Source: ENR-C587 sp942493235
GTDB lineage: Bacteria > Bacteroidota > Ignavibacteria > Kapaibacteriales > UBA2268
Reading direction: 5' to 3'
Assembly: GCA_942493235.1 (NCBI GenBank)
Contig: OW818676.1
Coordinates: forward strand, 1,364,001-1,428,000
Length of the DNA: 64,000 nt
Part shown: positions 47,587-56,289 of the stretch, piece by piece
Position numbering within the stretch: position 1 is the stretch's first letter
How the letters are laid out: every line of letters begins with the position of its first letter
The notes under the pieces: model-generated
The model's input: the letters and a program-made list of their open reading frames with translations, nothing else
What the model was told of the DNA's origin: nothing
Database searches by the model: none
Program-made: the position numbers and the translations under genes

Positions 47587-48261
47587 ATGAAAACAAAATA
47601 TATATTATTTGCTCTGCTTGCAATTTTATTATTAGATATAGCCTCAGTTCAGGCTCAGACAAAAAAAAGTGCAATTAAACTTGCAAGAGTGAAATATTCG
47701 GGCGGTGGTGATTGGTATAACGACCCATCTGGCGAAGTTAATTTACTTAGCTATGTAGCTAAAAATACCAATATTAACGTTGACCCTATCTATGAATATG
47801 TAGATCTGGCTTCGGATAATTTATTTACCTATCCGATTTTATTTATGACCGGACACGGCAACGTGAATTTCACTGATAAGGAAGTTCGTAATCTAAGGGC
47901 ATATTTACAAAATGGAGGATTCCTCTATATAGACGATGACTACGGATTAGATGCTTTTATCCGCAAAGAAATGAAAAAGGTATTGCCCGAGCAAGAATTT
48001 GCAGAGATTCCGTTTAGCCACGGAATATATAAATCGCAATTTGATTTCTCTCGCGGGCTACCCAAAATTCACGAGCATGACAAAAATGCACCACGAGGCT
48101 ACGGATTATTCTATGAAAACAGACTATGTGTATTTTATACTTTTGAATCTAATATTAGTGATGGTTGGGTTGACCCCGAAGTTCACAAAGACACTCCCGA
48201 AGTTAGAGAAAAATCACTTAAAATGGGTACTAATATAATAGTTTGGGCTTTGAGCAATTAA
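47587..48261 (+). CDS. DUF4159 domain protein, secreted
   Basis: 224 residues with a signal peptide (residues 1-22, SVQAQ). The DUF4159 core is evident: ARVKYSGGGDWYNDPS, PILFMTGHGNVNFTDKE, LRAYLQNGGFLYIDDDYG, then the SHGIYKSQFDF and LPKIHEHD region. The domain is related to glutamine-amidotransferase-like folds; its role is not established. Probably periplasmic. Confidence 0.85.
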   Translation: MKTKYILFALLAILLLDIASVQAQTKKSAIKLARVKYSGGGDWYNDPSGEVNLLSYVAKNTNINVDPIYEYVDLASDNLFTYPILFMTGHGNVNFTDKEVRNLRAYLQNGGFLYIDDDYGLDAFIRKEMKKVLPEQEFAEIPFSHGIYKSQFDFSRGLPKIHEHDKNAPRGYGLFYENRLCVFYTFESNISDGWVDPEVHKDTPEVREKSLKMGTNIIVWALSN

Positions 48262-48366
48262 ATTATTAATGATATTCTTTCCTGCACCCTAAATCTCAAT
48301 ATGCTATAAAATAACCTTTTATTATACTGTTTTTCGACTAATAACAATTACTAAAAGTATCAGATT

Positions 48367-48496
48367 AGGCTGTCCCCAAAATCGTCATTCTGAACGAAGT
48401 GAAGAATCCAGATTAAGCTAACTTATTGATAATTATAAATATATCGTTGTACTCAGAATAACGCTTTGATAAAATTACAACTTATTAGACAGCCTC
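48367..48496. repeat. MITE-like hairpin element, copy 3 (130 bp)
   Basis: Begins AGGCTGTCC and ends AGACAGCCTC. Inside are CGTCATTCTGAACGAAGTGA and a mutated partner CGTTGTACTCAGAATAACG. It occupies the 447 bp gap before lpd, which otherwise holds no gene. Confidence 0.8.
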
Positions 48497-48707
48497 TTGA
48501 ATGGAAAGAGAAGATAAAATATTTAAAATTATCGTTGTTAAAATGGTGCAGCTCGAAGAAATTGGTTTTTACATATTCCCCAGCCACATGGTACCAGCCT
48601 CAAAATTAAAAAATATTTTAACTGTATAAACAATCTTTTTCTAATTAATGCGTTCAATTATTGATTGAAAATCAAATATATTTTTATTATAGTTTAAAAG
48701 GTATATC

Positions 48708-50111
48708 ATGAATACACATACTTGCGATTTGCTTGTTATAGGAGCCGGTCCGGGTGGATATGTTGCTGCAAATAGAGCTTCTCAATTAGGACTTAATGTA
48801 ATATGCGTTGAAAAAGCAGATTTAGGCGGAGTATGCTTGAACTGGGGGTGTATCCCGACAAAAGCACTTCTCAAAAATGCCGAATATATGAATTTTATGA
48901 AAAACGCTTCTGAATTCGGGTTTACAATCAATGATTATACAATAGATTTTCCTAAAGTAATCAAACGTAGCCGCGATGTAGCTACTAAAATGTCTAACGG
49001 GATTGGCTTTTTATTTAAAAAATTCAAAGTAGAATCCATAAAAGGTAATGCCTTTGTAAAATCAAGAAGTTTAGTTGAAGTCAAAAATAATGACGGCGAG
49101 GTAACTGACTCAATTGAATGCAAAAATGTAATTATTGCTACCGGTTCAAGACCGCGAATGTTTGACGGTATAGAGGTTGACCACAAAACAATTATCACCA
49201 GCAAAGAAGCTCTAATTCAAAAAGAAGTGCCTCAGTCTATGATAGTAATGGGAGCCGGTGCTATAGGTGTCGAATTTTCGTATTTCTTCAATGCCTATGG
49301 AGCAAAAGTAACTATTATTGAGATGATGGACAGAATCCTTCCTATTGAAGATAAAGACGTATCTTCGGAGCTTTCTCGCCATTATAAAAAATCAGGAATT
49401 ACACTAATGACTTCTACTCGTGTACTTTCAGCTAAAGTTGTTGATGGCAAAGCTGAAATTAAAATTCAGAAAAAAGATGGTTCGGAAGATACATTGACTG
49501 CCGATATCGCACTTAATGCCATTGGTATCCAAGCAAATATTGAAAATATCGGATTAGAGCAATTAGGTGTTAATGTAGAACGCGGTTTCATCAAAGTTGA
49601 TAAATTCTTACGTACTAATGTAGAAGGTATTTATGCAATTGGTGACGTTGCCGGAGCTCCATGGCTTGCTCACAAAGCATCTGCCGAAGGTATTGTCGTA
49701 GCCGAGCATATTGCAGGGCATTCAAGCCAGGGCGTTAATTATAATAATATTCCGGGCTGTACATACTGCATTCCGCAAGTAGCCAGTGTTGGATTAACCG
49801 AAGAAAAAGCCAAAGAAGCCGGTTATGAGCTTAGGGTAGGTAAATTCCCTTTCACTGCATCGGGCAAAGCACACGGTATAGGCGAAGCCAAAGGTTTTGT
49901 TAAATTAGTATTCGATGCAAAATACGGAGAATTGCTTGGAGCTCATCTGATCGGTCCAGAAGTTACCGAAATGATTGGCGAATTGGCTCTTGCTCGTAGC
50001 TTAGAGGCGACTGGTCCTTCGATTTTCAGAACTATACACGCTCACCCGACTTTGAATGAAGCCGTAATGGAAGCTGCCGCTATGGCTTGGGGCGAATCAC
50101 CGAATATATAA
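48708..50111 (+). CDS. lpd: Dihydrolipoyl dehydrogenase (E3)
   Basis: 467 residues. FAD-binding start CDLLVIGAGPGGYVAANRA, the redox-active disulfide GGVCLNWGCIPTKA (Cys 43 and 48), the NAD-binding loop MGAGAIGVEF near 180, the second FAD motif YAIGDVAG, and the C-terminal HAHPTLNEA with catalytic His near 446 and its Glu. It reoxidises the dihydrolipoyl group of 2-oxoacid dehydrogenase or glycine cleavage complexes. No E1/E2 genes are nearby, so it is probably shared. Confidence 0.96.
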   Translation: MNTHTCDLLVIGAGPGGYVAANRASQLGLNVICVEKADLGGVCLNWGCIPTKALLKNAEYMNFMKNASEFGFTINDYTIDFPKVIKRSRDVATKMSNGIGFLFKKFKVESIKGNAFVKSRSLVEVKNNDGEVTDSIECKNVIIATGSRPRMFDGIEVDHKTIITSKEALIQKEVPQSMIVMGAGAIGVEFSYFFNAYGAKVTIIEMMDRILPIEDKDVSSELSRHYKKSGITLMTSTRVLSAKVVDGKAEIKIQKKDGSEDTLTADIALNAIGIQANIENIGLEQLGVNVERGFIKVDKFLRTNVEGIYAIGDVAGAPWLAHKASAEGIVVAEHIAGHSSQGVNYNNIPGCTYCIPQVASVGLTEEKAKEAGYELRVGKFPFTASGKAHGIGEAKGFVKLVFDAKYGELLGAHLIGPEVTEMIGELALARSLEATGPSIFRTIHAHPTLNEAVMEAAAMAWGESPNI

Positions 50112-50141
50112 TTTCAAATCTATTTATTATTTAGCTTTACA

Positions 50142-50171
50142 CATTGCCCGTGACTTTAGTCGCGGGCAATG
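50142..50171. terminator. Hairpin after lpd
   Basis: CATTGCCCG / CGGGCAATG with a 12-nt loop, 30 bp after the stop codon; followed by AAATTTAATTTTT, a weak T tract. Likely the lpd terminator. Confidence 0.65.
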
Positions 50172-50327
50172 AAATTTAATTTTTACGAATTTATTAAGCA
50201 AATGATATAAGTGTGTGTGGTGCATATCATTAAATTCCGAAATAGTACATACTTTTTAGAGCTGAAAACATCTGAGATTATCAGCAAAAGACAGGTTTAG
50301 CAAATGGATATATAAGTGGATAATATG

Positions 50328-50597
50328 TTAATATAGATTTCCACGATAATTAATTACTTCTATAATAATTTCTGTTGAATTCATTTTGAATATAATTCGC
50401 ATATTTGCTACTCTTAACCTCTGCCAACCTTTCCATCCTCCTTTCAGATTCTTAATATTTAATTGGTTAAGTAGAGGCAAGTCCTTTTCTATTAGGGAAT
50501 TAACTAATAATTTTAATTTGCTCATTAAAAGTGATTTTTCGGGCTCATTTATTGAGTCAATAAATTTTTCAGCTTACTTACTAATGATTACTTTCAT
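50328..50597 (-). pseudogene. RelE-like toxin interrupted by a stop codon
   Basis: Read from ATG 50597, the frame gives MKVIISK, a TAA at 50576-50574, then AEKFIDSINEPEKSLLMSKL and on to the RelE/ParE-type end LKGGWKGWQRLRVANMRIIF...INYRGNLY. The stop sits at codon 8, where a lysine or similar would be expected. A 65-residue remainder from ATG 50525 stays open but lacks the first strand and helix. It starts 1 bp after the antitoxin-like gene, the normal layout. It may be inactive, or rarely produced by internal initiation. Confidence 0.75.
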
Positions 50598-50598
50598 T

Positions 50599-50799
50599 TT
50601 AAAACCAGTGGCTTATGTTAGTATAATTGATATTGTCAGCAGTATTAGGTAGAGGCAATAGGTCAATTTCTTTCATTTCTTCATCAGAAACATAAGGGAC
50701 TGAATTGAGATACAAGCTTACAGACTGCTCTATAAATACTTCAGAGACTGCCATTTTGATTAAATCATATAATTCGCTTTTATTGTTTAAAGTAACCAT
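50599..50799 (-). CDS. Antitoxin-like protein paired with the RelE-like gene
   Basis: 66 residues: MVTLNNKSELYDLIKMAVSE, then an acidic, Leu/Pro-containing end (EEMKEIDLLPLP). Small, acidic and immediately upstream of the RelE-like frame, so it is probably the cognate antitoxin. The sequence is too short and variable to assign to a family with certainty. Confidence 0.55.
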   Translation of the reverse strand: MVTLNNKSELYDLIKMAVSEVFIEQSVSLYLNSVPYVSDEEMKEIDLLPLPNTADNINYTNISHWF

Positions 50800-51377
50800 A
50801 ATGCCTCGTAATAAAATGTGTAATAGGATACGAAATTATTAAATAATTATTTTATTTTACCAATATTCATATATGGAACACCTTGTAAAGTATATGCTTT
50901 CTGTAAAATTAATACTTTTAAGCTGACTATAGTAAAGGAGTAAATAGAGAAGTATGCTATTTATTGCAATTTTATTATTGTGTTATATTGTAATCAGCTG
51001 CATAATTCATTAGTACTCGATTGCTAAAATTATATATTTACGAGAAAGCTGTCATTATCAGTAAAGAAGACTTTAAAAATGATTGAGGTGAATTAATACA
51101 CTTCGTGTGTGAGTTCCAATATCCATTAATATTATTATATTTGTTAATGATATTGTATCTATTAATAATATTGTATTTGTTCTGATGTTATTATGAAGGC
51201 AAATCGTTTTCAATAATTTCAATATTATGTATATCAACAATAGCTTTATCCATTAGATAATATGTGTGCTTATACGTAGATTGCCTAATGGGTTTAAATT
51301 TAGCAGACTTACATTTTCCTCTGCCTTGCTGCACCAAGTGTGCCAAGGCAGAGGAATTATAAATTTATTATCAGAAA
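50800..51377. other. Gene-free stretch between the toxin-antitoxin remnant and dnaN
   Basis: No convincing gene. A short minus-strand open stretch ending at 51191 (STYKHTYYLMDKAIVDIHNI) has no start and may be a gene fragment. The hairpin 51318-51354 lies near the dnaN end. Confidence 0.4.
51318..51354 (-). terminator. Hairpin downstream of dnaN
   Basis: Perfect 11-bp stem CCTCTGCCTTG / CAAGGCAGAGG, 15-nt loop, 23 bp beyond the dnaN stop. There is no strong T tract, so it may be a Rho-assisted terminator or mRNA-stabilising hairpin. Confidence 0.55.
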
Positions 51378-52580
51378 TTATTCTTCGGTTGGAGCAGGAG
51401 TAGTAGTGATTCTAACAGGCATTAGAAGCATTAAAACACTTTTTTCATCTCTGTTAGTTGAGACCAATACCGGTTTGGTCTGCTCGGAAACGAAAATGTA
51501 TAAATTATCTTCGGCACCGTCGGAATGGTCAAGGTTAGCAATTGCTTCTTCTAAATATTTAAAGTTGAAGCCCATAACCATATTTTCACCAGTGAAATCA
51601 CATTTCAATGTTTCAATACCTTTTGATCCTGACTCTTCATCTTCACCACGCATAATCAATTGATTAGAAGTGATTTCCATACGTATCTGATGAGAAATTG
51701 CACTTGTGAAAATCGCAACTCTCTTGATAGCAGATAAAAATTCTTTTCTTGATGTTTCAATTACCAAATTATTATTCAATGGAATTACTGTCTCGTAAGG
51801 TGGAAAGCGTTCATCGATAATGCGACAAATAAATACCAAATTATCAACATCAAATCTCAAGTGAGTAATTTTGCCGTAGTTGTCAATTGAAGACATAACC
51901 ACATCAGTCTCTACTTTTCTCAAAATGTCAATTGCACGGGCAGGAATAATCACATCGAAATCTTCTGGGAATGGGTGCTCGCCGGCTTCTATCATTACTT
52001 TAACTAATCTAAAGCTATCAGTAGAAACGGCATTTACGTATTCAGTCCTAAATTGAAAGAGGACTCCGGTCATAGCGGCTCTAAACTCGTCAGTCGAAAC
52101 AGCGAATATTGTTTTATTAGTTAATTTTAGAATTTCTTGATTTTTAAAGAAAGCTATGTTTTGTTCTGGATTCGCATTTATATTATTCAAGTCCGGTTTT
52201 TCCGAGTCGAATAATTCAGGCAATTGAAGATATTCGTCAGGGTCAAGCCCTTTCATATCATAATTGCCGGCAATAGTTGAAATATTAATATCGTAATTAG
52301 TAAGGTTTGATTCAAAAGTAATTGAACCAACATTATCAAGGGCTTTAACTATTTCGCTTAATCTGCGAGCGGGAATCAATACACCACCGTCGTCAGAGCC
52401 TTCTACTAATATCACGGCTTTAATGATAATATCTTGGTCTGTGGCTACTATCTGTAAATCATCTCCACTAAGAGAGAAATTCAGATGTTCGAGTACTGGC
52501 AGAGTCGATTTCCTTGGTATTGCCGGTAAAACTTTGTTTAATACCTTAGAAAATTCTGCTAAAGATACCGTAAATTTCAT
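51378..52580 (-). CDS. dnaN: DNA polymerase III sliding clamp (beta subunit)
   Basis: 400 residues forming the three-domain clamp that holds DNA polymerase on the template. N-terminal MKFTVSLAEFSKVLNKVLPA and LPVLEHLNFSLSG, the middle ALDNVGSITFES, DGGVLIPARRLSEIVKAL, GVLFQFRTEYVNAVSTDSFRLVK and IPARAIDILRK, and the C-terminal LLMPVRI are all typical. About 25 residues longer than E. coli DnaN. dnaA is not adjacent, so this is not the classic origin cluster. The C-terminal tail TTTPAPTEE after the usual MPVR end is an extension. Confidence 0.95.
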   Translation of the reverse strand: MKFTVSLAEFSKVLNKVLPAIPRKSTLPVLEHLNFSLSGDDLQIVATDQDIIIKAVILVEGSDDGGVLIPARRLSEIVKALDNVGSITFESNLTNYDINISTIAGNYDMKGLDPDEYLQLPELFDSEKPDLNNINANPEQNIAFFKNQEILKLTNKTIFAVSTDEFRAAMTGVLFQFRTEYVNAVSTDSFRLVKVMIEAGEHPFPEDFDVIIPARAIDILRKVETDVVMSSIDNYGKITHLRFDVDNLVFICRIIDERFPPYETVIPLNNNLVIETSRKEFLSAIKRVAIFTSAISHQIRMEITSNQLIMRGEDEESGSKGIETLKCDFTGENMVMGFNFKYLEEAIANLDHSDGAEDNLYIFVSEQTKPVLVSTNRDEKSVLMLLMPVRITTTPAPTEE

Positions 52581-52688
52581 ATTTTTGTACCTAATTTATT
52601 TAGACAAATAACTTTTTACTATTTTTGCAGTTTAAAAAGTGTTAAATTACGAAATTTTAGAATACAATAAAAGGAGAAATGTAATAAT

Positions 52689-53354
52689 ATGCTAACGAAA
52701 TATGGTATGGACAACATAGTAGTAATGCTTCTAAGTGCTTTAATTCTTATAGTTATTGCGTTTTTAATAGCTAAGCCTTGGGCAAATTATATTTTTATTC
52801 CTGCAGGAATATTATTGATAATATTTACTTTCTGGTTTTTTAGAGACCCTCAAAGAAGTCTTCCCGAAGATGTTAAAAAGGATAATTCTTTGATAATTGC
52901 TCCATCAGATGGTAAAGTAATTCAAATAATTGATGCCGAAGAAAACGAATATATGAAAGCAAAAGTCAAGCAAATTAGTGTTTTTCTTTCACCGCTTGAT
53001 GTACATGTAAATAGGATTCCTATTAGCGGAGTAATTAAGTATTTTAAGTATAATCCGGGTGAATATTTAGTGGCGTATCATCCTAAAGCATCACCGCTGA
53101 ATGAACAGACTCATATTGGTGTCGAAAATGAGCACGGAAAATTATTCTTTAAGCAGATAGTTGGGATATTAGCTCGAAGATTAGTATGGGACATTCGAGA
53201 AGGCGATACCGTAACAGCAGGCAATAAATTCGGTATGATGAAATTCGGTTCCAGAATAGATATGCTTCTAATGCCCGAAACTGAAATTTATGTTAAACCC
53301 GGAGATATATTAATTGCCGGTGAAACTATTATAGGTAAATTGAAAAGCAAATAA
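52689..53354 (+). CDS. psd: Phosphatidylserine decarboxylase proenzyme (short type)
   Basis: 221 residues; converts phosphatidylserine to phosphatidylethanolamine at the membrane. Two N-terminal hydrophobic segments (about 10-28 and 33-53), then FFRDPQRSLPED, IIAPSDGKVIQI, FLSPLDVHVNRIPISG and the self-cleavage site KFGSRID, where Gly187-Ser188 is cut to give the pyruvoyl group. The short length is that of the archaetidylserine-decarboxylase-like class. No pssA neighbour is visible. AAGGAG precedes the start. Confidence 0.93.
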   Translation: MLTKYGMDNIVVMLLSALILIVIAFLIAKPWANYIFIPAGILLIIFTFWFFRDPQRSLPEDVKKDNSLIIAPSDGKVIQIIDAEENEYMKAKVKQISVFLSPLDVHVNRIPISGVIKYFKYNPGEYLVAYHPKASPLNEQTHIGVENEHGKLFFKQIVGILARRLVWDIREGDTVTAGNKFGMMKFGSRIDMLLMPETEIYVKPGDILIAGETIIGKLKSK

Positions 53355-53531
53355 AATAAATGCAATTAAATTGACAACCTCGGTTTGAAATGATATATTT
53401 AACATTTATATATGGCTTTAGTAGCCAGTTGAAAAATTAAAATATTTCTTTTATATTAAATCAAATAATCTTAATTTTATATTTTTGATTTTAAGCATTT
53501 TCTATAACATTTTTAGGAGAAAGAAACGAAA

Positions 53532-54821
53532 ATGGGACAAACAGTTGTTCAAAAAATATTAGCAAGTGCAGTCGGCAAAACTCATGTAGAAGTCGGCGAC
53601 ATCTTAGAGCCAAAGGTAAGTCTTGCTATGTCGCACGAAAACGGTGCATTAGTAATTAATCAATTTATGGAAATATATCAGGGTACCGGTAAAACTCCGA
53701 AAGTATGGGACCCATCACGTATAGCATTGATTTTTGACCATAGAGTCCCTGCCGAAAGTTCAAAGACAGCGACTAACCAAAAGAAAATCAGAAATTTCGT
53801 TGCCGAGCAGGGAATTGAAAAATTTCATGATATACGTGGCGATGAAATGGGAGTATGCCATCAGATATTACCTGAATACGGCTACGTCCGCCCGGGTTAT
53901 GTAGTCTGTGGCACAGACAGCCATACTACTTCTCACGGTGCTTTAGGAGCATTCTCTTTTGGTATCGGTGCTACTGAAATGGCATCGGTTTGGACGCTTG
54001 GCACTGCATTAAATGTGCAAGTTCCTCAGACAATTAAAGTAATTGTAAGTGGAAAACTGAGTAAGCACGTAGAGCCCAAAGATATTATTCTATATTTAAT
54101 CGGGAAAATTTCTGCCGAAGGAGCTAATTTCAAAGTAATCGAATTCCACGGCGATACAATAAAAAGCATGCCTGTATCCGGTAGATTGACAATTTGCAAT
54201 ATGGCTGTTGAAGCCGGTGCTACTTCCGGCATTGTTCCCGGTGATGCAGAAACAATCAAGTATTTGAGAGAGACAGCCGGAGTAATAGGAGACATTCCAT
54301 TAGTTACTCCTGACGAAGATGCCGAATATGTTCAAATCGTTGAAATTGACGCTTCAAAATTAGAACCTCAAATTGCTTGCCCGCATACTGTGGATAATGT
54401 GAAGCCAGTATGTGAAGTAGCCGGTTTGCATATTGAGCAAATTGTAATTGGGTCATGCACTAATGGCAGACTTGACGATTTAAAAACTGCTGCAGATATT
54501 ATGATAGGCAAAAAAGTAGCGAAAGGTACACGTATGCTTATATTCCCTGCTTCCGGCAAAATCTACAAAGAAGCTATGAAATTAGGCTATTTATATACAT
54601 TAATGGAAGCCGGAGCGGTAATCGCTAATCCGGGCTGCGGTCCTTGCCTTGGCGTTCATCAGGGTGCATTAGGCGATGGCGAGAAAGCTCTATCGACTAC
54701 AAATAGAAATTTCAAAGGCAGAATGGGTAATCCTAATTCGGAAGTATATCTATGCTCACCGGCAGTAGCCGCCGCAAGTGCAATTACAGGTGTAATAACT
54801 GATCCAAGAAAGGAAAACTAA
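53532..54821 (+). CDS. leuC: 3-isopropylmalate dehydratase / homoaconitase large subunit
   Basis: 429 residues of the aconitase superfamily, the shorter LeuC/HacA type. Iron-sulfur ligands: Cys in GSCTNGRLDD (309) and the pair in PGCGPCLGVH (369 and 372). Also VCGTDSHTTSHGALGAFSFG and FDHRVPAESS. It isomerises 2-isopropylmalate (leucine synthesis) or a homologous substrate. AGGAGA lies 10-15 bp before ATG 53532. No leuA or leuB is adjacent, so homoaconitase or methylmalate activity cannot be excluded. The small subunit starts 1 bp after the stop. Confidence 0.9.
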   Translation: MGQTVVQKILASAVGKTHVEVGDILEPKVSLAMSHENGALVINQFMEIYQGTGKTPKVWDPSRIALIFDHRVPAESSKTATNQKKIRNFVAEQGIEKFHDIRGDEMGVCHQILPEYGYVRPGYVVCGTDSHTTSHGALGAFSFGIGATEMASVWTLGTALNVQVPQTIKVIVSGKLSKHVEPKDIILYLIGKISAEGANFKVIEFHGDTIKSMPVSGRLTICNMAVEAGATSGIVPGDAETIKYLRETAGVIGDIPLVTPDEDAEYVQIVEIDASKLEPQIACPHTVDNVKPVCEVAGLHIEQIVIGSCTNGRLDDLKTAADIMIGKKVAKGTRMLIFPASGKIYKEAMKLGYLYTLMEAGAVIANPGCGPCLGVHQGALGDGEKALSTTNRNFKGRMGNPNSEVYLCSPAVAAASAITGVITDPRKEN

Positions 54822-54822
54822 A

Positions 54823-55311
54823 ATGAGTAAAGTAATATATAAACTTGAAGATGATATTTCTACTGATATTATCTATCCGGGCAGATTTATGGCGACAGTT
54901 TTGCCGTCAGAAACTCCACAATTTGCTTTTGCAGATATGAAAGATTTAAATAAAATGCTTGTTAATAAAGAAGTTCCTGAAGGTAGCGTAATAGTAGCCG
55001 CTAAAAATTTCGGTTGCGGCTCTTCTCGTGAGCAGGCAGTCTCAACTCTGAAGGGGCACAATGTAGTTATTATCGCTAAGAATTTTGCAAGAATATTTTT
55101 GCAAAACAGCGTTAATCTTGGCTTACAGACGATTACAAGTCCTGAATTTGAAGCCAATGTAGGCGATGATATCGAACTAACAGAAACAAAAATTATCAAC
55201 AAAACCAATGGCAAAACTTATGATATTATTCCTCATCATGCTTCTCGTCAAGCAATCATTGATGCAGGAGGACTAATAGCATATACTCGTAAGAGATTAA
55301 TGGAATTATAA
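54823..55311 (+). CDS. leuD: 3-isopropylmalate dehydratase / homoaconitase small subunit
   Basis: 162 residues, the swivelling domain partner of the large subunit. DISTDIIYPGRFM at the start, AAKNFGCGSSREQAVSTLKG (the substrate-reading loop), IIAKNFARIFLQNSVNLGL and the short C-terminal ARQ..IDAGGLIAYTR-type end fit LeuD/HacB. The gene is translationally coupled to leuC. Confidence 0.92.
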   Translation: MSKVIYKLEDDISTDIIYPGRFMATVLPSETPQFAFADMKDLNKMLVNKEVPEGSVIVAAKNFGCGSSREQAVSTLKGHNVVIIAKNFARIFLQNSVNLGLQTITSPEFEANVGDDIELTETKIINKTNGKTYDIIPHHASRQAIIDAGGLIAYTRKRLMEL

Positions 55312-55322
55312 TACTATGATTT

Positions 55323-55351
55323 ATTCCTCCCTCGTTTAGCGGGGGAGGAAT
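55323..55351. terminator. Hairpin after leuCD
   Basis: ATTCCTCCC / GGGAGGAAT with a short loop (TCGTTTAGCGG), 11 bp after the stop codon; no T run. Probable transcript end. Confidence 0.6.
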
Positions 55352-55453
55352 AGATTAAGAGAAGCCGTTTTTAATAAATATTATTATATATCGGTTAATA
55401 TTGAACAATTGAGAAATAACCTCAATTGAAGTTAAATGTAGGAATTAGAATAA

Positions 55454-55597
55454 ATGGCAAAATTAAAACTTGATTTAAGAGAGTCCATTTGGGACAACAT
55501 TACCGAATATTCCGCAGATTTAGCTATTTAAGACTACAAAAAAGGAATATTTATTCCTCGTTCTGCCCTATCAGTGAATTATATCAAGAGTTTTTAA
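55454..55597 (+). pseudogene. Short gene remnant with internal stop
   Basis: MAKLKLDLRESIWDNITEYS then ADLAI, a TAA, and in the same frame DYKKGIFIPRSALSVNYIKS. It may be a degraded small gene; the family is not recognised. Confidence 0.3.
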
Positions 55598-55669
55598 AAA
55601 CATAAGCTATAACATTTTCATAATAATTCCGTATATTTATTTTTTAAATTTGAATAAGGATGTATTATT

Positions 55670-56164
55670 ATGCAGTCAAGACCAAAATTAAAAATTAAAC
55701 TTACAAGAGCCGATATTATTTTTGAGATAGTTAGTGCTGTTTTATTAATGGGCATGATTGTATTCGTCGCTTTGTATTATAAATATTTACCGGAGAATAT
55801 TCCGTCGCACTTTGATTTCTCAGGTAATGTGGACAGTTATGGCGGTAAATCCATGATTTTGCTTTTTCCTATATTAGGCACACTCCTTTATTTACTTTTG
55901 ACCATAGCTAATTTCTTCCCGCATACATTCAACTATCTAAAGGAAATTACCGAAGAAAATGCTTTAGTTCAATACACTATTTCAACTAAGATGATTAGGT
56001 ATTTAAAATTCGCCCTGACTGCGATTTTGGCAGTATTAACATATATGATTTATATGAATGCCACTAATCAAATGGCCGGGCTCGGGCTTTGGATAATACC
56101 TGTATTTCTTGTATTTATCTTTGTCCCGATAGCTTATTTTATTCTAAAGTCCGCTAAAAAGTAA
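55670..56164 (+). CDS. DUF1648 membrane protein
   Basis: 164 residues with four hydrophobic helices. The DUF1648 signature YKYLPENIPSHFDFSG and VDSYGGKSMILLFPILGT follows the first helix. Family members include SdpI-like immunity proteins and general membrane proteins; this one has only the short form, so the function is open. It stands between leuD and the convergent tdh gene. Confidence 0.85.
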   Translation: MQSRPKLKIKLTRADIIFEIVSAVLLMGMIVFVALYYKYLPENIPSHFDFSGNVDSYGGKSMILLFPILGTLLYLLLTIANFFPHTFNYLKEITEENALVQYTISTKMIRYLKFALTAILAVLTYMIYMNATNQMAGLGLWIIPVFLVFIFVPIAYFILKSAKK

Positions 56165-56239
56165 TAAATGTTTGGACTCTATTTGGAAATACCCAAAACA
56201 TAAAAAGAGATATTGGGAATTCAAAAATCAAAATATAAC

Positions 56240-56262
56240 AAAAAAAGGGGAGCTGTCTCCCC
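56240..56262 (-). terminator. Rho-independent terminator of the epimerase gene
   Basis: On the minus strand GGGGAG-ACAG-CTCCCC is followed by TTTTTTTG, 28 bp after the stop codon. A clear terminator. Confidence 0.88.
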
Positions 56263-56289
56263 CTTGAAATTTCAATTTGTACTTATCGA

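Noticed and set aside
47999..48238. Second frame inside the DUF4159 gene
   Set aside because: Out-of-frame shadow of a well-supported gene.
51340..51663. Plus-strand frame opposite dnaN
   Set aside because: Shadow of the dnaN coding sequence.
51378..52690. Replication origin next to dnaN
   Set aside because: No dnaA gene and no cluster of DnaA boxes seen around dnaN.
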